This document shows positions 53,200 through 64,000 of a stretch of DNA of 64,000 nt, in pieces; the stretch's first letter is position 1; every line of letters starts with the position of its first letter. Origin of the DNA: Aptenodytes patagonicus (lineage: Eukaryota > Chordata > Aves > Sphenisciformes > Spheniscidae); assembly GCF_965638725.1 (NCBI RefSeq), contig NC_134949.1, positions 55,084,151-55,148,150 on the forward strand. The letters run 5' to 3'. The notes under the pieces are model-generated. The model saw nothing but the letters and a program-made list of their open reading frames with translations. It was not told the origin of the DNA and made no database searches. Position numbers and translations under genes: made by a program.

Positions 53200-56100
53200 C
53201 CTAAGCATAAAAAACCCCCTGTAAGCAGCTGGGGTTTCCGACTGAACTATTTGGTTTTCCAACCAAGTATTACTGTAACAAAGACAAAGCACAGCAGTAG
53301 TGTCTAGAGACACCGACACAATGCACGTCATCATTTTCCAGACTTGGCTTCCTCCAGAAACACACAGCCCAAGACAAAATTCGATACATTCCTATAGGGA
53401 TGCCCACAGTAGATTCATTACTTGGAAAACTATGCCGCAGAGAGACTGTTGGGATAGGGCAATACTTCAACTGCTGTTAAATACTTACAACTCTGTAAGA
53501 GTTGGCAGAGTTCAATGGGAAAACTTACTGCCCAGTGCAACTCTGCAGGAGCCCAGGCAAGGAGCGGAGCTGATCAGTCTCAGATGTGCCGGAAACATTG
53601 TGCTTACAATGCTTTCATGATACGTCTTTCTAGCTTAATCAATGGTCAATGTAACAGGAGACCTGTGCTGCTTCAAATGCCAGTTTAGAAAGCAGAGTAA
53701 GTATTTAAGAGAAGCAGTAAAGTGTCAGCTGTGGTTACTGAGTAGCTGGTTTGCTGTTTGCTGTCCCTTACCCAAATGTAGGATTAGGTCTGCATGGTGT
53801 GCTACAGAGCTCTGAACTCCATGGGCCACCCTGTTCCCGGGAAACCACCTGGACTACCTGTTGGAGAGGTCTGACTGGGCTTGATCTTCCATTGTCTTCC
53901 TGGGAGAAGCCCAGAGCCCAGGGGGGAAAACAACATGGGCAAAGGGGTGCCCCTACCCCCAGTTGCAGGTTATTGACCCTGTCCCTTCTCTCCCATGTCC
54001 TAAAACAGCTTCACATGAGGAACTGGGTATATTGCTATCTTCTCAACACCTCAAACCTGGCCTAGGAGTTCCTCCAGCCTTTCTTCACAGACCTATTCAG
54101 CTATACCAGCTATTCAGTGAGCCTGCCAGCACCCTGCTCATGTCAAGGGAGCAGACAGGCTGTAGATGGGGGGAACTGCCAGGCTTGCAATCCGAAACAT
54201 GAGTGGATGTTCCCTAAAACTTTGATGATGGGGGAAAGAGGGACCTATGTATCTTAGCAAGGTTGCAACTTGTACGTGGTATGGTGGGGATGAGGCCCAT
54301 GCAAACCTTCTCCTTCCAAGGCAGAGTGAGACACATCACACTCACTACTCCAGAGTCATGCTAGGCTGGCCATGAACAGCTGTCCTGACAGCTGGTATGT
54401 TGTTGTGTGAGAGAAACACCCCAGAAAGTGTATTTTTGCAATTCTAGCACAAACAGCATTGCTTTGAAAGGAACTCTGAAACATCTGGCCTGGTGAGGAG
54501 GAGGTGCGAGTGGTGGTGGAGCCATGTGAGTGCTTGGGTGTTGGTGCCTGCCAAGCACAACATTCCTTCGGAAGTGCGTGTGCAGTGTCCCTTCCTGCGA
54601 TCCGCTGTTGTGGAGACTAATCCTGTGATGTCGTTTTCCATGAGGAAATGGCATCCAGCTCCTGCTGGTTTGCAGAGCAACACAGCAGTGACTCAGACAA
54701 CATGCACTTGCCCGCAGCTGGCATGGCGCAGGGGAAGGAAGACGATTTCTGGAAGATTTTGCCCCTGTGTGGATCATCTTCTGATCTGTAAGAAGCCACT
54801 CTCAGTGCACGGCAAACTGCGTCCTCAAAGGTCAGCCCAGGCTGCTGGGCCACGACAGAGGTCTTTTCTTGATTTATCAGTCCCTGTGTAGTTTCTGAAC
54901 TTGGCAGCAAGAAGAAGGTTGGAAATAGTCCAAACCAGGGCTGCAGCCCAACCTCTTGGATCTCTGACTGAGGGGAGCCTTTAAATAAAAAGATGAGAAT
55001 GGGGGTGTCCACCTCTGATTGTCTCAGCTAGTGGGGAAGGGGGAAGGGAGAGATGAGATTAGTTATTAAAGTGCCAATCATTAGACTAAATAAATGATCA
55101 CAGTACCCCCAAATCTCTTGTCATACCTATCAAATAGATAGATGTGATCAACACACTGGGAAGCTGACAGCTGTTACATTTAGACATTTAAACATTAGGT
55201 GACGTTGTTTGCTAGTTTTACTTCAGCTGCATAAACCACTTCTGGAACCATGTTACTGCCAGGAGATTCCTTCCAAATGGCAAATCCACACATGCAAATG
55301 TTGACTTCGGCCTCAGTCTGCAGATAAAAACTTTCTGTACTTAAAATATTTCTTACCAAAATTATGTGGTCTGCTCGACCTCAGTAAGCACAGCTTTGTA
55401 GCGTGGCTTACATTCTGAACTGAAGGTGGGGTATGTGGGTACGGGGATACAGAAAACAAGGACCACTGGAGTAGATTTAGAAGCCTGAAATGTGCTAAAG
55501 AAGTCAGACCTTGTGCAGTTTACGGTCTTACCCACATGTAGAGGCAGGTCCCAGCTGACCACATCTCTGTGCTGTCAGTTAAATACTCTCTAACCAGGTT
55601 CTTTTAGATCTTACGCATGAGGAGAGTTTAATGTTTAGTATCAAATTACCTTATTGAGCATATTTGGCATTACATGGGATTTTGATTTAGCGGAGTGATA
55701 CAGCAATGTACTGAAATCGCATCACAAGCATAATATAGCATTTGCAATATACAGCTGAATCACAGTGCAAACATGATTCTCATTACTGGTCTCTATATGC
55801 TCATTGTCACAATGCTGGGCCTCCCCAGTCACTGGGAAGGAATATGTTGGTTGAAACCATCTCAAGCCCATTGCTCTCTTCAAACTTTGTTTTATTTGTT
55901 GTCCAGTTTTTATACCTTGTGTTGGGCTGAGCCACATATACACCGCCCCCCCTCGCCACCCCTCATGCTGGTCTGGCTTGCTCAGGAAGACATTATCCTT
56001 TGTTAGTTGTCTGAGGGAACCTGATGACTCACTGGTGCAGCTGTCTTACCTAAAACCATGGTAACCCTCCAGTCTCCCTGGTGTTGAGGTAAGTGCAGCT

Positions 56101-58290
56101 TTCTTTACAATACATTGTTCCTCAAGCTCATTGTCCTTTCGCCCTTCTCCTCGGAGCTCTCCTCCACTGTGGGGGTGTGCTGGTCTGTCAAAAGCGCCCA
56201 GGTTTTCAGTACAAGGGAACAATTAGTTTCATTTGCCTAGATAGCCCAGATGAGATCCAGTATGTTTTCAGCATGGCAGATCACAGGAGCATGATAACAG
56301 TGCAGAGCAGAGGTCTGTAGAACCTGTCTCATTCACAAAGGACAGACTGCAATCCCATTTTTCCTTTGAAAGTGACAGAATATTTTGAATAGGGAATGAA
56401 GCACCAGCTGCCAGTGAGTGGGAAGCACAAGGAATACAAAAATCTCTCCAATACTCTACAAAATTCAAAACTACTAGTTTGAAAAATACAAGTACCTTTC
56501 CAGATGTTTATTCATATATATTCTTACAACATAATGGCTGACAGTATTTCTTCTGCCTAATATTGATCTAAGAGTTGAAGCCTTAAATTCTATTTCCATT
56601 TCATGAATTATGTTTTTTAAGTCAGGATTAAATTAATAACTGTGTATTCTAATTACTTACCCTGAGGTTATTGATACAGACACAATACCCTACAGTAGCC
56701 ATATCTTATTGTGCTAGACTTTAAACACATATGAATTAATTACCTAGAGGATGCAAAACCAAAATATAAGCAAGGCAGCTGAAAATGTACAAATGGAAAC
56801 CAAAAACTGACTGTAAAAGTCATGGGGATAGACGGCAAGTGTTCTCAGCACACTAGAGGCTTAGTCATTTGCCTCTATCTCACAGAATTAAATCTGTCTT
56901 GATTCCATCTTGTTGTGAATCTGTCCTTAGTCTACATATGTGCTAAATGTACAAAATTTGAAGTGCTCTTGCTTGAGCAGTGTCACTGTTAAGTATGGGC
57001 AAGGGGTTGGGGAGCAGAAAGGGAGGGGTACTGAAATGTGGTGGTCTGCTGCTAATAAAGCACTACTGAGTGAAGAAAAGAAAGTCATAATTAAAAAAAA
57101 AATATTCTGGAATCCTTCTTTAGGCTAGTAACAGCAGAAAAGGCTCGAGTTTGCTTACTGGTTTGTGACTTGTCAGTTCGCTATAAACAAGAACAGTAGC
57201 AAGCATAATACATTTTTTAAGCCCCAGTATCATACTCAGCTCACCTGTTCACTCTTCCCAGGAAGAGAAAGGAGGTGCGCTTAGGACTACACCAAATCTA
57301 AGGAGACTCCGCACTATACCTAAGCATTCCTCTGCACCTCTGCAACAGGAAGTACGGTTGCTACAGCCTAGAAAAAAGCTGTGAATGCCTACGTAAAATG
57401 CTGTAAATAGGTGAATGACAGTAACTGGTTAGAAGAGTTCAGTGAGGGTTGCTTCATACCAGAAGAGGGGAAAAGCAAAGATCATTCCCATGTTTCTTAA
57501 TATACTCCTTTTCTGAAGTAATGCAGCTTAGCATTATTTTCATCTAAATCATATTTATTATCTTCTTCTCAACAAAAAAAGCAAACAAACAAACAAAAAA
57601 ACCCCCAACCCCCCAAAAGACATAGATTTGATATTGACCATGAAATCATCTAGGTACAGTATTAGAAACAATATTTGAGGTGTCAGGATAATGAGTTCCT
57701 CTTTTAAGCTTTTAATATGACCATAGAGAGCAAAACACTCCTTTGGTTTTATGATGGAATATAATTCCATCATTATTAAATAGACTGAGGGAAGCTACTC
57801 CTTCCCAGTTTAGTAGCACAATAGAGATAAACTACTTATTATATGTTCTAGTATGGCACAGTTTTTTTAAAAGAGTATGTAGAAATTATGCTTGCATTTC
57901 CTATATAAAAGGACAGAAGAAAATCAAATTATAACACCCCCCCTTCCCCCCCCACCCCCCCCCCGAAAAAATGAAACTATTCTTTATGTGTTAGTCTGGT
58001 AGTTATCCCAGCTCAGGATGTTCTTATACTGTGACATTTGTAACATCCTTAGACAAGGATTGCTCCTTACATTCATAAATTCTAATTCAGACTCTCATCT
58101 GTTTTCAGTATAGATTTAGACCCATAAAACAACAGCTAAAGATTGAAAAGCTTGATCTGCAGTACAAGAGAAAGGTGATTTTCTTACTAATTAAGGTAGC
58201 AGAAATTTAAAACTATAATTATACTAAAGGATATTTTGTAAAAAATAAGGAAAAAATCCCCACAGCAGTAACTCCAAATGAGAAAAATTA
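53200..58290. other. Intergenic, no gene seen
   Basis: Short frames up to 138 codons without recognisable domains. Poly-C-rich tract at 57937-57964. Confidence 0.45.
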
Positions 58291-58297
58291 ATACAAG

Positions 58298-59111
58298 TCA
58301 TAGAATCATAGAATCATTTAGGTTGGAAAAGACCCTTAAGATCATCGAGTGCAACCGTACACCTAACACTGCCGAGTCCAGCCCTAAACCGTGTCCCTAA
58401 GCGCCACGTATACTCATCTTCTAAAAGCCTCCGGGGATGGTGACTCAACCACTTCCCTGGGCAGCCTGTTCCAGTGCTTGACAACCCTTTCAGTGAAGAA
58501 ATCTTGCCTAATATCCAACCCAAACCTCCCCTGGCCCAACCTGAGGCTGTTTCCAATTGTCCTATCACTTGCTACTTGGGAAAAGAGACCGACACCCACC
58601 TCGCTACAACCTCCTTTCAGGTAGTTGTAGAGAGCGATAAGGTGTGCCCTCAGCCTCCTTTCCTCCAGACTAAACAAGCCCCAGTTCCCTCAGCCGCTCC
58701 TCATAGGACCTGTTCTCTAGACCCTTCACCAGCTTCCTTGCTCTTCTTTGGACGCGCTCCAGCACCTCAATGTCTTTCTTGCAGTGAGGGGCCCAAAAAG
58801 CAAACACGGTAGTCGAGGTGCGGCCTCACCAGTGCCAAGTACAAAGGGACAATCGCTTCCCTGGTCCAGCTGGCCACGCTATTTCTGATCCAAGCCAGGA
58901 TACCATTGGCCTTCTTGGCCGCCTGGGCACACTGCTGCTCATGTTCAGCCGGCTGTCGACCAACGCCCCCAGGTCCTTTTCCGCTGGGCAGCTTTCCAGC
59001 TACTCTTCCCCAAGCCTGTAGTGCTGCATGGGGTTGTTGTGACCCAAGTGCAGGACCCGGCACTTGGCCTTGTTGAACCTCGTACAATTGGCCTTGGCCC
59101 ATCGATCCAGT
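58298..59111 (-). mobile_element. CR1 LINE fragment, 3' end
   Basis: In minus orientation: the plus strand begins with the complement of the CR1 tail (TCATAGAATCATAGAATCAT). On the minus strand two broken pieces of the end of the CR1 frame are readable: [18 protein letters not shown] (about 58790-58860) and [20 protein letters not shown] (about 58430-58500). 5' truncated; not coding. Confidence 0.93.
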
Positions 59112-59119
59112 CACAATCT

Positions 59120-60088
<969 letters not shown>

Positions 60089-60123
60089 AGCTTTCCGCCC
60101 CCGGACCACCTCGAGAACCCAAA

Positions 60124-60139
60124 GGCTCTTCTAAGAGCC
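60124..60139 (+). promoter_or_regulatory. Histone mRNA 3' stem-loop with TCTA loop (H4)
   Basis: GGCTCTTCTAAGAGCC: the stem is intact but the loop is TCTA rather than TTTA or TTTC. This still fits the metazoan UYUN loop rule. HDE-like GGAAAAGAGCTG about 13 nt downstream. Confidence 0.95.
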
Positions 60140-60159
60140 ACCCACTTGAACTGGAAAAG

Positions 60160-61540
60160 AGCTGTGTTGCTTCAAAGCTGGTAAAAAGAAAGTCAATGTA
60201 CTTAAATTACGTTTCTGTTAATTAATCGCTTTTTTAATTAGTACGTTACTGCGTAGATGACTGCTAAAACGCGGTTAAGTACTTGGTAGTTAACTAAATG
60301 CGTATTGCTAATATGTTAGGGACTACCCTAGTTAAGTGGATTAGGGAATATACGAAGCTATTGATTTCGTTATCGGCGTAACTGGAATATAACGAGTTTA
60401 GGACTTTCTTTACTTTTTCTCTGAAAAAACGAGCTTCATAGCAAAACACCCTAAACTCAGGCTCCTGCTTTCAGCGGTTGAGCTGGCCCGGCTCAGAGGC
60501 AGGTACGCATCGCCCTGCGGGCACCTCTCGTGGTCTCTATTTTTTCTCTAACGGAGTAAAGAGTAGCAGAAGTAGGTACGTATTGGTATTTAAATTACGT
60601 TAATCCCTGTACTGATGCTCGGCAGGTAGAAACGTAGGGGCGCGGGGTGGGAGGTGTCAGAAGTGGTCGCCCCCGAACTCCTCGTAAAAACTTTAAATAC
60701 CGGAATGATCCCAAGTCTGTCCTCTGAAAGCTGCTTTTTTTTTTTTTTTAGGGAGTCGTCCGTTTTTCTTTGTGCGTCCGATACGTTAAAGCTTAGGAAG
60801 CTTTTCTTCTTTCAACTCGGGGCTGCTGAAGCCGGAGCAGTTCTCCGTATCCAGTGTCGGTACCGGGCCTCCCTTCTCCCGAAGGCCCTTCTCTACTCGG
60901 GCTCTAAGGACAATTATCCTGGCTAGGAAAACATAGCAGAAACATGCAGTGGGGAAAAATGGAAAGCCCCCGGGCTACAAAGTTTGTATTTCAGCAAGTA
61001 ACAGCCTGGGCACGCTGCTTACGCTGAAAGAAATTCAGAGTCGTTGAAAACACTATCCCTTGAATTAGAGCATTTTCACGTGCGATTCATCTCAATCCAA
61101 AGACATTTACCATACCAGCTACGGTATTACTTTATACTATTTCCAGATTAAAGTTACTCCATGTTTTTTTTTTTTTTTAAATAAAAAACCCCACACACCA
61201 AATAACCCCAACCAAACAAACCAAACCCAACACCTCCACTCCCCAAGAAAAGAAAAACAAGCCCCAAAATACCGTTATAAGGATTCCTTTTAGAGGAAAA
61301 CCAGCACAACGCTTATTTTTCAAAGCTCAGTTCCCAGTGAATTAGTACAAAATAAACATGAGCCTTGTGTGCGTTCAGGACAGTGTAATTTACAATTAAT
61401 CATTCCCCCTTTGAACAATTTTCGCTAAAGGTTTTCGTTTACGAGATAGACTATAAAAATTGCCTTCAGAAATAGGCAAAACCGAAAATAAAAGCGGCGA
61501 AGTGCAAGACGGGGGGAGGGGGAGGGCGAGCGCCGCTGGG
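60160..61540. other. Intergenic between H4 and H3, no gene seen
   Basis: AT-rich with T-runs (60736-60749 and 61165-61178). No coding sequence recognised. Confidence 0.55.
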
Positions 61541-61573
61541 CGGTTGGCGCAAAGGCGCGCTGTCGAGGCGGGC

Positions 61574-62130
<557 letters not shown>

Positions 62131-62180
62131 GGCTCCTGCCGCAGGCCCCTCCTCCGTGATCCTTCATCCCCCTACCTAAA

Positions 62181-62196
62181 GGCTCTTTTAAGAGCC
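62181..62196 (+). promoter_or_regulatory. Histone mRNA 3' stem-loop (H3)
   Basis: GGCTCTTTTAAGAGCC preceded by CTAAA and followed by ACCACG; AAGAGGGCTG about 12 nt downstream is the likely HDE. Confidence 0.97.
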
Positions 62197-62229
62197 ACCA
62201 CGTTGCACAAGAGGGCTGTGACACGGTCT

Positions 62230-62885
62230 CTTGATACTTGGATACAAGACTAAATCTTCCTGAAGTTCTTTTAAGGTAGTGTAAGTTTTTGGGACTGTTT
62301 TGTAACTGCTAACACTTCTAGCATTTAGCTTGTTTCCCTCCCACCCTCCCCAGCTCTGTGCTCAGCTGACTTCTCTGGACACTTGTCAAGAGGCCTTTGT
62401 AATTCTAGTGAAAACATGTTTATGAGCTTTCCAAAGCAGCCGTCTCAAACTGCTTGATTTTTTGACCAGGCTGTTACATGCTGTTATAGTGAGAGGCTTG
62501 GAAATATCTAATCGACTATACAGAAAAAGTAACTGCACAAATCGAAAAAGGAGTGCTCAGATAAGGTAACTGAAAAATGCTTTTCATTTAACAATCATGG
62601 AAAGAGCTATAATAAAAAAACCCAAAACAGTAGAGTGGGACAGAAAGCCTATGATAATTCTTCCCCCGCCTCCTCCCCAAACTTGATACTTCTTCTGAAA
62701 TATTTTATTTTGCAGTGGTTTTATGAAGCACTGCAGGTTTTTACTTTTAAGCAATGTGGAAGGCATAATCTGACTTAAGATTAGAAGATAGGCTTCAAAC
62801 AGCATTTTATTGAAGAAAAATTGATGTAAATACACTCTATCTTTGCTCTTACTAGGATATACTCTAAAAATCCTAACACTGTATT
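62230..62885. other. Intergenic, no gene seen
   Basis: Short AT-rich interval between the last histone gene and the LTR. Confidence 0.5.
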
Positions 62886-62892
62886 AGATATC

Positions 62893-63474
62893 TGTCCTGG
62901 TTTTTGCTGGGATAGAGTTAATTTTCTTCCTGGTAAGAAACACAGCTGGTAGAGTGCTGTGTTTTGGATTTAGTATGAGAATAATGTTGATAACACACCA
63001 ATGTTTTAGTTGTTGCTAAGTAGTGCTTACACTAGTCAAGGACTTTTCAGCCCCCCAGGCTCTACCGACTGAGAAGGCTGGAGGTGCACAAGAAGCTGGG
63101 AGGGGGCACAGCCAGGACAGCTGACCCAAACTGGCCAAAGGGACATTCCATAGCATGTGACGTCATGCTCAGTACATAAACTGGGGAAAGCTGGCCGGGG
63201 GGGCCGCTGCTCGGGGACTGGCTGGGCATCGGTCGGTGAGTGGTGAGCAATTGCATTGTGCATCAGTTGCTTGGTATATTCTTATTCTTATTATTATTAC
63301 TATTATTATTAGTATTAGTATTTTATTTTATTTCAATTATTAAACTGTTTTTATCTCAACCCATGAGTTTTCTCACTTCTACTCTTCCGATTCTCTCCCG
63401 CATCCCACTGGGGCGGGGGGAGCGAGCAAGCGGCTGTGTGGTGCTCAGTTGCTGGCTGGGGTTAAACCACAACA
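62893..63474 (+). mobile_element. Solo LTR of an avian endogenous retrovirus (copy 2)
   Basis: Begins TGTCCTGG, ends CCACAACA, and is flanked by the 5-bp duplication ATATC (62888-62892 and 63475-63479). Contains a perfect CRE, TGACGTCA (63158-63165), and a poly(A) signal ATTAAA (63339-63344). Same family and orientation as the copy at 2160. No internal viral sequence. Confidence 0.88.
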
Positions 63475-63479
63475 ATATC

Positions 63480-64000
63480 TGAGAGCCTTACCTCTCAGTA
63501 TGAGATGAATAAAACAAAAGTGTCATCTAAGCCTGATGCAAGGGATAAAAATGGGATATTCAATAGTGTAATTGTGACTTATATTCCCAATTTTCATTGT
63601 TTGCTTTATGACTTCGAGGAAAGGCTGGAGTAGAGGACAAAGGAGAGCTTGGAAAAAACAAAGAGAATCTTGTGGATGTTCCTGGGAAGTCCCCCCTCCC
63701 GTTTTCCAAATAAACGAAGAGCACCGGCACAGGGGAAAGTTTCCTGGCTTTTGTTTGGGACCAAAACAGGTGGGGGAAAGGAAGTGGCTGTCAAGCCTCT
63801 GTAACTGATGAGAGGCCTGTAGGAAATATGCTTATGTGGTTTTGAGAATTGAGGGCAAGTGTTTTGTGTTTGATGATAAAAAGAAGGTGGAGTCAGTAGA
63901 GGAATACACATGGAGGGATCACAAGGTCAACATTTATTAGAATTTAGTTCATTCAATAAAGTTTTGTAGTCAGGAAATTACAGTGGGCCTTTAGTTCACT
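63480..64000. other. Window end, no gene seen
   Basis: AT-rich, short frames only. Confidence 0.45.

Overview
The window is part of a bird's replication-dependent (canonical) histone gene cluster. It contains intronless core and linker histone genes, each followed by the GGCTCT-loop-AGAGCC histone mRNA stem-loop in place of a poly(A) signal. It also contains CR1 LINE fragments and two solo LTRs of an avian endogenous retrovirus. CR1 with its ATTCTATGATT-type 3' end, together with an H2B beginning [17 protein letters not shown], indicates Aves. The LTR family suggests a non-galliform (neoavian) bird, but that part is inference.

Layout. 1-216: 5' part of an H2B on the minus strand, running off the window; its promoter is the full two-way H2A/H2B type, but no H2A lies on the other side. 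2160-2710: solo LTR. 2712-4261: exon-like remnants of an unidentified gene on the minus strand. 5398-10732: H4(+), H3(-), H3(+), H4(-) arranged as a nearly perfect inverted repeat with 2.3-kb arms. 10.7-20 kb: no gene; one GC-rich island. 20.1-20.7 kb: decayed H1 pseudogene with a recognisable H1 promoter. 21.6-22.8 kb: divergent H2A/H2B pair. 24.1-24.6 kb: H3. 24.7-33.9 kb: no gene. 34017-37073: H4(+), H2B(+), H4(-), a second inverted repeat with arms of exactly 1007 bp and the H2B in the spacer. 40.1-40.7 kb: CR1. 42.1-43.3 kb: second divergent H2A/H2B pair. 43.97-44.02 kb: orphan H3-type promoter. 44.7-45.6 kb: intact H1. 45.6-59.6 kb: no gene, several CR1 copies. 59.7-60.1 kb: H4. 61.6-62.2 kb: H3. 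62893-63474: second solo LTR in the same orientation as the first.

Totals: one H1 plus one H1 pseudogene, two H2A, four H2B (one cut by the window edge), four H3 (all H3.2-type protein) and five H4. Together they supply nucleosome subunits during S phase. Promoters are class specific and keep fixed spacings: octamer-TATA for H2B, AAACACA-CCAAT-TATA for H1, a TCAACCAGGTCGG site II for H4, and TTTTCAAAT-CCAAT-CCAAT-TATA for most H3.

The most unusual material is structural. There are two large gene-bearing palindromes, coding sequences homogenised up to sharp boundaries (gene conversion), and at least two promoters left without their gene. I saw no non-histone gene that I can name.
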